In this document: piece by piece, positions 1-8,781 of the stretch | How the letters are laid out: each line of letters opens with the position of its first letter | How positions within the stretch are numbered: position 1 is the stretch's first letter | Source: Vallicoccus soli | GTDB taxonomy: Bacteria > Actinomycetota > Actinomycetes > Motilibacterales > Motilibacteraceae | Length of the DNA: 64,000 nt | Direction: 5' to 3' | Assembly (NCBI RefSeq): GCF_003594885.1 | Contig: NZ_QZEZ01000001.1 | Location: 186,001 to 250,000 of the forward strand | Translations under genes and position numbers: made by a program | Notes under the pieces: model-generated | The model's database searches: none | Seen by the model: only the letters and a program-made list of their open reading frames with translations | Told to the model about the DNA's origin: nothing

Positions 1-1076
1 ACCACGAGGTCGACGTCCCGCAGCACGGGGGCGGCCGCCCCCGGCCAGCGCAGCGTCGCCCCCTCCACGAGCAGGTCGGGCACGCCCGTCGGCGCCCCGG
101 AGGCGTCCGGCCCCGCGAGCGGGCGCGCCGCCGGCCGCTCCTGCGCCAGCACCTCCTGCACCCTCGCCGCAGCGGCCCGGGCGCGCTGCAGGGCCACGGC
201 CGCGGCCGGCAGCCCGGCCACCGCCTCGGCGACCGCGAGCGGCACGAGCACGACCAGCGCGAGCAGCACCGGGTCGAGGGCGCCCGTGCGCACGGCCGGC
301 ACCCCCACGAGCAGGCCGCCGGCGACCGGCACCGCCAGCCCGAGCTGCGACAGGGCCGTGCCGGCCCCCGCCCAGCGCGCGGACCGGCGCTCGGCCGCCG
401 CGAGCCGGGCCTCGAGCCGGTCGAGGTGGTCCAGACGGGCCGGCCCGGCGCCGAGCACGAGCAGGTCCGGCGCGGCCCCCACGAGCTCGGCCGCCGCGGC
501 CGCGACGTCGGCCCGCGCGGTGGCGGCAGAGCGCTCCGCGCGACGCGCCGTCGCCGCGGTCAGCGCCGGTGCCGCCACCCCGGCGACGCCGAGCCCGGCG
601 AGCAGCAGCAGCGCCGCGGCCGGCAGCACCGCGGCGAGCAGGGCCGCGCTCCCCAGCGACACCGCGGCGGCGGCGACCGCCGGCAGCAGCACCCTCAGCG
701 CGAGGTCGGGCACCGCGTCCACGTCCGCGACGAGCCGCGCGAGGAGGTCCCCCCGGCGCCGCCCGGCCAGGCCGCCGGCGCCCCCGGCGTCCACCGCCCG
801 GAAGACGCGCACCCGCAGGCCCGCGAGCAGCCGCAGCGCCGCGTCGTGGGCCAGCAGCCGCTCCAGGTAGCGCAGCACCGGCCGCCCCAGCCCGAAGGCG
901 CGCACGCCCACGACCGCGACGGAGAGCACCAGCACCGGCGGGTGCTGCGCCGCCCGGCTGATGAGCCACGCCGAGCACGCCATGAGGGCGACGCCGCAGC
1001 CGAGCGCGAGGCTCCCGACCGCCGCCGCGATGGCGAGGCGCCGCGCCGCCGGCCGCAGCAGCGCGGACGGGCTCAC
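1..1076 (-). CDS. cydC: CydC, thiol-reductant/heme ABC exporter subunit (3' part cut by window edge)
   Basis: Partial gene; the visible 358 residues cover the six-helix transmembrane domain and reach only the first strands of the nucleotide-binding domain, so Walker and signature motifs lie outside the window. The family partner of CydD forms a heterodimeric inner-membrane ABC transporter that exports thiols/heme-related cargo and is needed to assemble cytochrome bd. The start is a GTG at 1074-1076 that overlaps the cydD stop (GTGA), so the two subunits are translationally coupled. It is last of the cydABDC cluster. Identification rests on position after cydD and the hydrophobic ABC-exporter-like N-terminus. 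Confidence 0.9.
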   Translation of the reverse strand, partial: MSPSALLRPAARRLAIAAAVGSLALGCGVALMACSAWLISRAAQHPPVLVLSVAVVGVRAFGLGRPVLRYLERLLAHDAALRLLAGLRVRVFRAVDAGGAGGLAGRRRGDLLARLVADVDAVPDLALRVLLPAVAAAAVSLGSAALLAAVLPAAALLLLAGLGVAGVAAPALTAATARRAERSAATARADVAAAAAELVGAAPDLLVLGAGPARLDHLDRLEARLAAAERRSARWAGAGTALSQLGLAVPVAGGLLVGVPAVRTGALDPVLLALVVLVPLAVAEAVAGLPAAAVALQRARAAAARVQEVLAQERPAARPLAGPDASGAPTGVPDLLVEGATLRWPGAAAPVLRDVDLV

Positions 1077-2707
1077 CGGGCGCTCCCCGCGGTCGCGAGG
1101 GGCGGCACGACGACCTCGACGGCGTCGCAGAGGTCCAGCGCCGCACGGCGGTGGGTGACGAGCACGACGGTACGACCGCCGGCCTGCGCGGCCAGGGCGG
1201 CGAGCACCTGGGCCTCCGTCGCGTCGTCGAGGTCCTCGCTCGGCTCGTCGAGCAGGAGCAGCGGGGCGTCGCGCAGCAACGCGCGGGCCAGCGCGACGCG
1301 GCGGCGCTGCCCCGCCGACAGGGTGGCGCCCCGCTCGCCCACGACGAGGTCGAGCGGCAGGTCGACCTGCGCGGCGGACGCGGCCGCCGCGACCTCCGCC
1401 GCCGCGGCGGTGGTGCCGAGCGCGACGTTCTCGGCGACCGTCCCGGCCACGAGGCGCGGGCGCTGGGGCACCCAGGCGACGTGCCGGCGCCAGGCGTCCG
1501 GCGGCACGTCGGCCAGGTCGGTCCCGTCGACGAGCACGCGTCCGCGCGTGGGCCGCACCGTCGCGAGCAGCAGGCCCAGCACCGTGGACTTCCCGGCCCC
1601 GCTGGGACCGACAAGCCCCAGCACCGTCCCGGGCTCGACGACGAGGGAGAGCCCCTCGAGGGCGGGGCCGTCGGCGCCCTCGTACGTCACGGCGACGTCC
1701 TGCAGCTCGATGCGGCCGGGCCGCGGCGCCGGCCGGTCGCCGTGCTCCGGGAGGGGCTCCCCGAGCACCGCGAAGGCGCTCTCCAGCGCGGCGGCGCCCT
1801 CGGCAGCGGCGTGGTACTGCTCGCCGACCCGCCGCAGCGGCAGGTAGGCCTCCGGTGCGAGGAGCAGCACCAGCAGCGCGGTCTCGAGGTCGACCGAGCC
1901 GTGGACGAGCCGCAGCCCGATCGACACCGCGACCAGCGCGACGGACAGCGTCGCCACGAGCTCGAGCACCAGCGAGGACAGGAAGGCCACGCGCAGCGTG
2001 CCCATCGTCTCCCGGCGGTGCCGTTCGCTGACCTCCCGCACGGCGTCCGCGTAGCCGCGCGAGCGGCCGTACGCGCGCAGCTCGGCGAGCCCGCCCAGCG
2101 CGTCGGCGAAGTGCCCGCCGAGCCGCTCCAGCGCGCGCCACCGGCGCCGCGTGCGCTCGCGCGTCGCCAGCCCCACGAGCACCATGAAGAGCGGCACCAG
2201 CGGCACGGTCACCGCGACGACGAGCCCGGAGAGCGGGTCGGCGACGAGCATCCGCAGGCCGACGAGGGCGGGGACCAGCGCCGCCAGCGGCAGCTGGGGC
2301 AGGTAGCGGGCGAACCACGGGTCGAGCGCGTCGAGGCCGCGCGTCGCGAGCGTCGTCACCTCCCCGGCGCGGTGCCGGGCCAGCCGCTGCGGGCCCAGGA
2401 GCAGCACGTGCTCGAGCAGCCGGCGGCGCAGGCGGGCCCGCACCGCGGCGGAGGTGCGGGCCGCGAGGGACTCGGTCAGCCAGGACAGCCCGGCGCGGGC
2501 CGCCAGCACCGCGCCCAGCGCCAGGACGGCCCCGCCGACCTGCCCCGGCCCGGCGCCGTGGACGGCACGGGCCACGGCGGAGGCGACGAGCTCGGCCTGC
2601 AGCACGACGAGGACCGCCGTGACGAGGCCGACCGCGACGCAGAGCACCAGGTACGCCGCCGCGGGCCGCGCCTCGCGCAGCAGGCGCGGGTCGACCGGCC
2701 CCGCCAC
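1073..2707 (-). CDS. cydD: CydD, ABC exporter subunit for cytochrome bd assembly
   Basis: 544 residues: membrane domain in roughly the first 310, then an ATPase domain with Walker A GPSGAGKST, signature LSAGQRRRVALARAL and Walker B LLLLDEPSEDLD followed by a switch histidine in VTHR. This is a complete half-transporter of the CydD type; with CydC it exports reduced thiols to the cell exterior and supports heme insertion into the bd oxidase. It begins 1 bp after the cydB stop codon and overlaps cydC by 4 bp, so cydB-cydD-cydC form one tightly coupled operon. Confidence 0.95.
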   Translation of the reverse strand: MAGPVDPRLLREARPAAAYLVLCVAVGLVTAVLVVLQAELVASAVARAVHGAGPGQVGGAVLALGAVLAARAGLSWLTESLAARTSAAVRARLRRRLLEHVLLLGPQRLARHRAGEVTTLATRGLDALDPWFARYLPQLPLAALVPALVGLRMLVADPLSGLVVAVTVPLVPLFMVLVGLATRERTRRRWRALERLGGHFADALGGLAELRAYGRSRGYADAVREVSERHRRETMGTLRVAFLSSLVLELVATLSVALVAVSIGLRLVHGSVDLETALLVLLLAPEAYLPLRRVGEQYHAAAEGAAALESAFAVLGEPLPEHGDRPAPRPGRIELQDVAVTYEGADGPALEGLSLVVEPGTVLGLVGPSGAGKSTVLGLLLATVRPTRGRVLVDGTDLADVPPDAWRRHVAWVPQRPRLVAGTVAENVALGTTAAAAEVAAAASAAQVDLPLDLVVGERGATLSAGQRRRVALARALLRDAPLLLLDEPSEDLDDATEAQVLAALAAQAGGRTVVLVTHRRAALDLCDAVEVVVPPLATAGSAR

Positions 2708-2708
2708 G

Positions 2709-3758
2709 TCAGCCGACCTGCTCGGGGGCGGTCTCCGGGCGGCGCTGCGCCGGCAGCGCGACCGGGGCGGGGATCGACCCCCGGCCGATCCGCCGGCGGA
2801 ACACCCAGTACGTCCAGCCCTGGTAGAGCAGCACGAGCGGGGTGCCGAAGGCGGCGACCCGGGTCATCACCTCGAGGGTGTAGCCCGACGAGGCGGCGCC
2901 GGCGATGCTCAGGGTGCCCGCCGGGTCGGTCGACGAGGGCATGACGTCGGGGAAGAGCGCCACGAAGAGGGTGGCCACCGCGGCGACGAGCGTCACCGCC
3001 GTCAGGGCGAAGGCCCAGCCCTCGCGCCGCGCGCGCTGCGCCACCAGCCCGGCGACGAGGGCCGCCGCCGCGACGGCCGCGAGGGCGAGGGTGGCGGCGC
3101 TGCCGCGCAGGGCCTGCGTCCAGCCCAGGAACGCGACGGCGAGGGCCGCGGCGACGGGGCCGAGCGCTGCCGCCGCGCGGTGCGCGCGCTCGCGCACCCC
3201 GCCCGTGGTCCGCAGCGCCAGGAAGAGCGCGCCGTGCAGGAGGAACAGCGTGCAGGTGGTGAGGCCCCCGAGGAGGGCGTAGGGGTTGAGCAGGCCGAGG
3301 AGCGAGCCGTCGAACTCCCCCTCCGCCGTCATCGGCACGCCGCGGACCAGGTTGGCGAACGCGACGCCCCAGAGCACCGAGGGCAGCAGCGAGCCCCAGA
3401 CGATGCACAGGTCCCACCGCCGCCGCCAGGAAGCGCTGTCCACCTTGCCGCGGTACTCGAACGCCACGCCCCGCACGATGAGCGCGACCAGCACGAGCAG
3501 CAGCGGGAGGTAGAAGCCGCTGAAGAGCGAGGCGTACCAGTCGGGGAAGGCGGCGAAGGTCGCGCCGCCCGCCACGAGCACCCACACCTCGTTGCCGTCC
3601 CAGACCGGGCCGATGGTGTTGAGGACGACGCGGCGGTCGACCTCGTCGCGGGACAGCCCCGCCAGCAGCATGCCGACGCCGAAGTCGAAGCCCTCGAGGA
3701 CGAAGTAGCCGGCCCACAGGACGGCGATGAGGACGAACCAGAGCTCGGGGAGGGTCAT
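2709..3758 (-). CDS. cydB: Cytochrome d ubiquinol/menaquinol oxidase subunit II
   Basis: 349 residues, the usual length for CydB. The N-terminus (LWAGYFVLEGFDFGVGML) is the highly conserved CydB helix 1 signature; further conserved stretches are the GNEVWVL and PYALLGGL regions. Multi-spanning membrane subunit that supports CydA in reducing oxygen to water with quinol. Follows cydA by 10 bp and precedes cydD by 1 bp. Start is an ATG preceded by GGAG about 10 nt upstream near the cydA 3' end. Confidence 0.97.
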   Translation of the reverse strand: MTLPELWFVLIAVLWAGYFVLEGFDFGVGMLLAGLSRDEVDRRVVLNTIGPVWDGNEVWVLVAGGATFAAFPDWYASLFSGFYLPLLLVLVALIVRGVAFEYRGKVDSASWRRRWDLCIVWGSLLPSVLWGVAFANLVRGVPMTAEGEFDGSLLGLLNPYALLGGLTTCTLFLLHGALFLALRTTGGVRERAHRAAAALGPVAAALAVAFLGWTQALRGSAATLALAAVAAAALVAGLVAQRARREGWAFALTAVTLVAAVATLFVALFPDVMPSSTDPAGTLSIAGAASSGYTLEVMTRVAAFGTPLVLLYQGWTYWVFRRRIGRGSIPAPVALPAQRRPETAPEQVG

Positions 3759-3768
3759 CGGGAGCTCC

Positions 3769-5169
3769 TCAGTACGCGAAGGACAGGACGGGCTCGTCCT
3801 CGTCCGCGGGGTCGGGGGAGTGCGCGGGCACCGCGGGCGGCCCGGCCTTGGCGTAGCGCACGAGCAGGCCCAGCTCGACGACGGCGAGGACGCCGTAGAG
3901 GGCGGTGAGGACCGACAGGCTCGTCGCGATCTCGGCGACCGACATGGTCGGCGAGACGCTGGAGCTGGTGGGCAGGACCCCGTACACGGCCCACGGCTGC
4001 CGGCCCATCTCCGTGAAGACCCACCCCACGGAGTTCGCGGCGAAGGGCAGCCCGATCGCGAGCACCGACGCCCGCCAGAACAGCCGGCTCGCGGGCAGCC
4101 GCCCGCGGCGGGTCAGCCACAGGCCGAGGACCGCGAGGCCGGCGGACAGCACCCCGAAGCCGATCATCAGGCGGAAGGTCCAGTACGTGACGGGCACGTT
4201 CGGCACGTAGTCGCCCTCGCCGAACCGCTCCACGGACGCGGCCTGGAGGTCGTCGATGCCCTCGACGCGCGCGTCCGGGTCGCCCTCGGCCATGAACGAC
4301 AGGACGCGGGGCACCCGCAGGCTCCACAGCTCCTCGCTGCCGTCCAGGCTGCCGAGGGTCAGCACCGAGAACGAGGCCGGGGCCTGCGTCTCGTACAGGG
4401 CCTCGGCGGCCGCCATCTTCATGGGCTGCTGGTCGGTCATGAGCTTGGCCTGCAGGTCGCCCGTGACGGCGACCCCGACGCTGCCGACGAGGGCGACGAC
4501 GAGCGCGAGCCGCAGCGACGGGCGGAAGACCTCCACCTCGTTGCCCCGCGCCAGGTGCCACGCGCTGACGCCGAGCATGAAGGCCGCACCGGTCACCAGC
4601 GAGGCCGTGATGACGTGCGGGTACGCGACGAGGACGGTCGAGTTGGTCAGCACCGCGCCGATGTCGGTGAGCCGGGCCCGCCCGGTGGCCGGGTCGACGG
4701 CGTAGCCGACCGGGTGCTGCATCCAGGAGTTGGCCGCGAGGATGAAGTACGCGGAGAGCCACGTCCCGAGCGCGACGACCCAGATCGTGGCGAGGTGGAC
4801 GCGCCGCGGCAGGCGGTCCCAGCCGAAGATCCAGAGGCCGAGGAACGTCGACTCGAGGAAGAAGGCCAGCAGGCCCTCCATCGCCAGCGGCGCGCCGAAG
4901 ACGTCGCCCACGAAGCGGGAGTAGTCGCTCCAGGCCATGCCGAACTGGAACTCCTGCACGATCCCGGTCACGACGCCCATGGCGACGTTGATGAGGAAGA
5001 GCTTCCCCCAGAACTTCGTGGCGCGCAGGTAGCGCTCCTGCCCGGTCCGGTGCCACGCCGTCTGCAGCCCCGCGACGAGGACCGACAGGCCGATCGTCAG
5101 CGGGACGAAGAGGAAGTGGTACACGGTGGTGATGCCGAACTGCCACCGCGCGAGGTCGAGGGCGTCCAC
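3769..5169 (-). CDS. cydA: Cytochrome d ubiquinol/menaquinol oxidase subunit I
   Basis: 466 residues. The N-terminal ARWQFGITTVYHFLFVPLT carries the axial heme histidine of CydA; the GRQPW motif at the start of the Q-loop is present, and the loop is of the short type. Contains the quinol-oxidising site and hemes b558, b595 and d. High-affinity terminal oxidase of the plasma membrane, typically used under low oxygen or when the aa3/bcc branch is inhibited. First gene of cydABDC. GTG start at 5167-5169 with a GGAG about 9 nt upstream; the promoter must lie in 5170-5301. Confidence 0.97.
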   Translation of the reverse strand: MDALDLARWQFGITTVYHFLFVPLTIGLSVLVAGLQTAWHRTGQERYLRATKFWGKLFLINVAMGVVTGIVQEFQFGMAWSDYSRFVGDVFGAPLAMEGLLAFFLESTFLGLWIFGWDRLPRRVHLATIWVVALGTWLSAYFILAANSWMQHPVGYAVDPATGRARLTDIGAVLTNSTVLVAYPHVITASLVTGAAFMLGVSAWHLARGNEVEVFRPSLRLALVVALVGSVGVAVTGDLQAKLMTDQQPMKMAAAEALYETQAPASFSVLTLGSLDGSEELWSLRVPRVLSFMAEGDPDARVEGIDDLQAASVERFGEGDYVPNVPVTYWTFRLMIGFGVLSAGLAVLGLWLTRRGRLPASRLFWRASVLAIGLPFAANSVGWVFTEMGRQPWAVYGVLPTSSSVSPTMSVAEIATSLSVLTALYGVLAVVELGLLVRYAKAGPPAVPAHSPDPADEDEPVLSFAY

Positions 5170-5301
5170 CCGTCGCTCCGTACGTCGTGCCCGCGGCGCG
5201 CGAGCGCCGCGCCCGCGGTCCGGCGGGCAGGAGGAGCGTCGTCGCGGCGGCGCCGCCGCAGCAGGGCCGAAGGTCCCGCCGGCCGGTGTGACGCCCGCCG
5301 C

Positions 5302-7650
5302 TCAGGCGCCCGCGGCGGCGGGCGCTGCCCCCGCGGGCGTCGTGACGCCCCCGCCCGCGTCCAGCGACGCCACGAGCGCCGGCACCGCGGCGGCGGGGAC
5401 GGGGCGCGAGAAGTGGTAGCCCTGCACGAGCCGGATGCCCACGCCCGTGACGAGGTCGAGCTCGTCGGCGGTCTCGACGCCCTCGGCCACGCAGTCCAGG
5501 CCGAGGCGCGCGGCGAGGTCCGCGACGGCCGCGACGAGCACGCGGGTGCGCGGCTCGTGCAGCGCCGCCTGGACGAACTCCCGGTCGAGCTTCACCGCGT
5601 CGGGCTGCAGCCGGCGCAGGTAGCGCAGCGAGGACCAGCCGGTGCCGAAGTCGTCGACGGCGACGCGCACGCCGCGCTCCTGCAGGGCCGCGAGGGTGCG
5701 CCGGGCCGCGCCGAAGTCGTGGAGCAGGCCGTCCTCGGTGAGCTCGACGTGCAGCAGCCCGGCGGGCACGCCGTGGCGGTCCAGCGCGGCCGCCAGCCGG
5801 CACGGCAGCGCCGGGTCGGTGACGTCGGCGGCGGTGAGGTTCACCGCGACCGGCGTCCAGGCGCCCGCGCCCTCGTCGTGCCAGCGGCGCAGGTCGCGCG
5901 CGACCCGGTCCAGGACGTGGTCGGTGAGCACGCCGAGCGAGCGGACCTCGCGCGCCAGCGGGACGAACACGGCCGGGCTCACCGGCCCGTGGACCGGGCT
6001 CGTCCAGCGCAGCAGCGCCTCCAGGCTGCGGACCCGGCCGGCGACGGCGTCCACCACCGGCTGGTAGTGGACGTCGAACTCCGCGAGGTCGGGGTCGGCG
6101 AGCGCCTCGCGCAGGGCCGAGGCCTCGCGGGCCCGGTCCCGGGTCGCCCCGTCGAGCACGTGCACCGCGGCCCCGCGCTCCTCGCCCTCCCCGTGCTTGG
6201 CCCGGCGCAGCGCCAGGTCGGCCTCGACGAGCAGCTCCGCGCTCGCCGACGGCGCGGCACCGGGGCCGCGGAGCACGACCCCGACGCAGACCCGCAGCGG
6301 CCAGCGCACCCGCCCGAGGGGGAGGGTCGCCGGCAGCGCGCCCGTGACGTCCCGGGCGGCCCGCTCGCCCGCCGCCACCCCGCCGACCCCGCCGACCTCG
6401 CCGACCTCGCCGACCCCGCCGACCCCGCCGCCCAGCGGAACGACGACCGCGAACTGGTCCGTGCCCACGCGGGCGACGAGCGAGGCGCCGGGCACCCCCG
6501 CGACGAGGTGGCCGGCGACGGCGCGCAGCAGGGCGTCGCCGTGCTCGTGCCCGTGGTTGTCGTTGAGCGTGCGGAAGCCGACCACGTCGACCACGACGAA
6601 CGCGAACGGCCGACCGTCGCGACCCAGCGCGTCGAGGTGGGCGGCCAGCGCGACCCGGTTGGCCAGGCCCGTCGGCTCGTCGGTGGTGGCCCGCCGCCGG
6701 GCGTCCTCGGCCTCGTCGGCGAGCTCCTGCACGAGCCGGGCGGCGACCCGCGTCGCGACCGCGTGCCGCACGAGCACGCCGGTGGCGACGACGAGCACGG
6801 GCGCGGCCAGCCCGGCGACCGCGGGGGCGCCGGCGGCGTGCCGCACGGCGGACAGGCCCAGGGCGAGCACGAGGGGGGCGTACGGGAGCAGCGCCGGCAC
6901 CAGCGCTCGGGCCCGCGCCGGCGGCGCGGCCGCCGCCGCGGCGACGCCGCGCGAGCGGAGCGCCGCGACGGCGAGCACGAGCAGCGCCGCCTGGTTGAGC
7001 ACGGCGGCGGCGGAGGTGGGGGCGTACGTGCCCTGCCGGAGCTGCCACGCGTAGAGCACGTCGCCGGCGCCGAGCACGAGCATCCCCGCCGCGGCCCAGC
7101 CCACGAAGGGGCGGGCCGCCGGGGCGGCCAGCGGGAGCACCCCGAGGGCGGTGGCGACGACGAGGGCGGGCAGGACGACGTACACGACCTGCAGGGCCTC
7201 GCCGGGCCTCGTCAGCGCGGCCGAGACGTCGGCCGGGACGGCGAGGACCACGAGGTACCAGAGCGCGCCGCCGGCGACGGCCGCGTCGGCGAGCACCCGC
7301 AGGCGCCCGCCGAGGTCGGCGCGCACCCACGGGACGCTGACCAGCCCCGCGACGGCCAGGGGCGCGTAGCCGAGGTAGAGGACGGCCGCGGCGCCGCCCA
7401 CGGGCGGGGTGCCGTCGAGCACGGCCTGCACGCCGGCGAGGACGCCGCTCGCCATGCCGACGAGCAGCGCGCCGGCGAGCAGGAGGCGCCCGGGGCGCAC
7501 GGCGCTGGCGCGCCCGCCCGCCAGCAGCAGCCCGGCCGCGAGGGCCGCGGTGAGGGCGCGGACGAGGTAGCTCGCCACGTCGTCCGCCGCGACGGCGGCG
7601 AGCGAGGCGGCCGCGGCCCCGGCCGCGAGCAGGGCGGGACGAGCGCGCAC
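5302..7650 (-). CDS. Membrane-anchored GGDEF-EAL protein, probable c-di-GMP phosphodiesterase with degenerate cyclase site
   Basis: 782 residues from a GTG that has AGGGAGG 5 nt upstream; an ATG 54 nt further upstream is possible but less well placed. About 270 residues of hydrophobic helices act as a membrane sensor region, then a GGDEF domain and a C-terminal EAL domain. The GGDEF signature reads GTDQF, so cyclase activity is unlikely, though the domain could still bind GTP. The EAL domain keeps SLEALLRW, DDFGTGWSSL, KLDREFV and VAEGVET, so phosphodiesterase activity is plausible. A five-unit 9-bp DNA repeat places a Gly/Val/Glu-rich insert straight after the GTDQF hairpin. Stand-alone gene between cydA and csoR. 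Confidence 0.88.
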   Translation of the reverse strand: MRARPALLAAGAAAASLAAVAADDVASYLVRALTAALAAGLLLAGGRASAVRPGRLLLAGALLVGMASGVLAGVQAVLDGTPPVGGAAAVLYLGYAPLAVAGLVSVPWVRADLGGRLRVLADAAVAGGALWYLVVLAVPADVSAALTRPGEALQVVYVVLPALVVATALGVLPLAAPAARPFVGWAAAGMLVLGAGDVLYAWQLRQGTYAPTSAAAVLNQAALLVLAVAALRSRGVAAAAAAPPARARALVPALLPYAPLVLALGLSAVRHAAGAPAVAGLAAPVLVVATGVLVRHAVATRVAARLVQELADEAEDARRRATTDEPTGLANRVALAAHLDALGRDGRPFAFVVVDVVGFRTLNDNHGHEHGDALLRAVAGHLVAGVPGASLVARVGTDQFAVVVPLGGGVGGVGEVGEVGGVGGVAAGERAARDVTGALPATLPLGRVRWPLRVCVGVVLRGPGAAPSASAELLVEADLALRRAKHGEGEERGAAVHVLDGATRDRAREASALREALADPDLAEFDVHYQPVVDAVAGRVRSLEALLRWTSPVHGPVSPAVFVPLAREVRSLGVLTDHVLDRVARDLRRWHDEGAGAWTPVAVNLTAADVTDPALPCRLAAALDRHGVPAGLLHVELTEDGLLHDFGAARRTLAALQERGVRVAVDDFGTGWSSLRYLRRLQPDAVKLDREFVQAALHEPRTRVLVAAVADLAARLGLDCVAEGVETADELDLVTGVGIRLVQGYHFSRPVPAAAVPALVASLDAGGGVTTPAGAAPAAAGA
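6382..6426. repeat. Five 9-bp tandem units inside the GGDEF domain gene
   Basis: Unit GCCGACC(C/T)C repeated five times without gaps. In the protein it codes a GGVGEVGEV-like run directly behind the degenerate GGDEF loop. The unit length is a multiple of three, so copy-number change by slippage would not shift the frame. Confidence 0.85.
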
Positions 7651-7765
7651 GTGCCCCTCCCTCCCCGTCGCCGCCGGGCCGTCCGGCCCGTGCACCGGGA
7701 CCATCGGCGGGGCCGGGCGGGACCTGAGGGCCCGACCGGGCGGCGGGGCGGGCGGTGGGCGGGGC

Positions 7766-8065
7766 TCAGGAGCGGACGAGCCGCGCGATCGCCTGCGACG
7801 CCTCCTTGATCTTGGCGTCGGCCTCCTCGCCGCCGCGGGCGGCCGCGTCGACGACGCACCCGCTCATGTGCTCCTCGAGCAGCTCGAGGGAGAACGACTG
7901 CAGCGCGCGGGTCACCGCGGACACCTGCGTGAGGACGTCGATGCAGTACTTGTCCTCGTCGACCATGCGCTGCAGGCCGCGGACCTGGCCCTCGATGCGG
8001 CGCAGCCGCTTGAGGTGGTCGTCCTTGCGGTGCGTGTAGCCGTGCGGCGGGCTCGCGCCGCTCAC
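7766..8065 (-). CDS. csoR: CsoR-family copper-sensing repressor
   Basis: 99 residues, all-helical DUF156 family. The Cu(I) ligand set of true CsoR is present as C41, H66 and C70 (YCIDVL and EEHMSGC), which separates it from RcnR, FrmR and CstR relatives. The apo-protein binds a GC-rich palindrome and is released on Cu(I) binding. GTG start overlaps the copZ stop (GTGA), so repressor and chaperone are co-translated. A matching operator sits at 8326-8340, upstream of copZ, which implies autoregulation of copZ-csoR. Confidence 0.93.
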   Translation of the reverse strand: MSGASPPHGYTHRKDDHLKRLRRIEGQVRGLQRMVDEDKYCIDVLTQVSAVTRALQSFSLELLEEHMSGCVVDAAARGGEEADAKIKEASQAIARLVRS

Positions 8066-8274
8066 GGCGCCGCGACCTCGTACCCGGCCTCCTCGACGGC
8101 CCCGGCCACGGCCGCGTCGTCGAGCGGGCGGTCGCTCGTGACGACGACCCGGCCGGCGGGCACGTCGACGTCGACGGCGGTGACGCCGGGCAGGGCCGTG
8201 ACCTCCTCGGTCACCGCGCGGGCGCAGTGGTCGCAGGTCATGCCGCGGACGGCGTACGTCGTGGTGGTCGCCAC
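8062..8274 (-). CDS. copZ: CopZ-like copper chaperone (heavy-metal-associated domain)
   Basis: 70 residues with one ferredoxin-like HMA domain; the metal-binding loop is GMTCDHC (C14, C17). GTG start at 8274 chosen because GAGGAG lies 4 nt upstream; a longer frame exists but has no ribosome site and would run into the operator. Delivers cytosolic Cu(I) to an exporting P-type ATPase or to CsoR. No copA ATPase is seen in the window. Coupled to csoR by a 4-bp overlap. Confidence 0.93.
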   Translation of the reverse strand: MATTTTYAVRGMTCDHCARAVTEEVTALPGVTAVDVDVPAGRVVVTSDRPLDDAAVAGAVEEAGYEVAAP

Positions 8275-8325
8275 GGTGCTCCTCCTCGCCCCGGGGCGCG
8301 TGCGGTCCCGGGTACCCGTCAAGAG

Positions 8326-8340
8326 TACCCCCCCGGGGTA
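8326..8340. promoter_or_regulatory. Predicted CsoR operator
   Basis: Perfect inverted repeat TACCCC-CCC-GGGGTA. This matches the actinobacterial CsoR operator form (ATACCCCCC-GGGGTAT) known to me from Streptomyces. It lies 51 nt upstream of the copZ GTG and 13 nt after the end of the Csp gene, so it can repress copZ-csoR separately from read-through of the upstream storage-protein gene. A TACTCT hexamer overlaps the operator edge on the minus strand and may be the -10 element. Confidence 0.8.
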
Positions 8341-8353
8341 GAGGGGGAAGCAG

Positions 8354-8761
8354 TCAGCCCATGGACGCGAGCAGCGCCCGGCAGGCCTCCTCGCACTCCC
8401 GGCACGCCTCGGCGCACAGCCGGCAGTGCTCGTGCATCCCGGCGTGCGACGCGCACTCGTCGCCGCAGGAGCGGCAGGCCGTGACGCAGGCCTCGAGCAG
8501 CGCGCGGGAGAGGTTCGCGTCGTAGGCCGTGTGCCGCGACAGCACCTTGCCGGTCGCGAGGCACACGTCCGCGCAGTCGAGGTCGGTGCGGATGCACTTC
8601 GCGAGGTCCGCGACCATGTCCTCGCCGAGGCAGGCGTCCGCGCAGGCGGTGCACGCCTGCGCGCAGGCCCACAGCGCGTCCAGGGCCCGCCCGAGCAGGT
8701 CGCGGTCCAGGTCCACGGCGTCCTGCGGGTGGGTGTCGAGCAGCCGGCGGGCGTACGTCAC
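8354..8761 (-). CDS. Four-helix-bundle copper storage protein (Csp/DUF326 family)
   Basis: 135 residues with 16 cysteines arranged as repeated CxxxC and CxxC pairs along predicted helices (ACAQACTACADAC and CRLCAEACRECEEAC), the hallmark of Csp proteins that hold many Cu(I) ions inside a four-helix bundle. No signal peptide is visible, so it is of the cytosolic Csp3 kind. GTG start chosen because GGAGG lies 5 nt upstream. Same strand and immediately upstream of copZ-csoR, forming a copper storage, delivery and sensing group. Confidence 0.88.
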   Translation of the reverse strand: MTYARRLLDTHPQDAVDLDRDLLGRALDALWACAQACTACADACLGEDMVADLAKCIRTDLDCADVCLATGKVLSRHTAYDANLSRALLEACVTACRSCGDECASHAGMHEHCRLCAEACRECEEACRALLASMG

Positions 8762-8781
8762 GAGGTCCTCCGTCGTCGTGG

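Noticed and set aside
3727..7809. Very long open frames antisense to cydA/GGDEF-EAL and elsewhere (also 10927-14637 upstream part, 46989-50393, 15971-19984)
   Set aside because: They are mirror frames caused by high G+C codon usage; composition is Arg/Gly/Ala/Pro-rich without domains and they contradict well-supported genes on the other strand.
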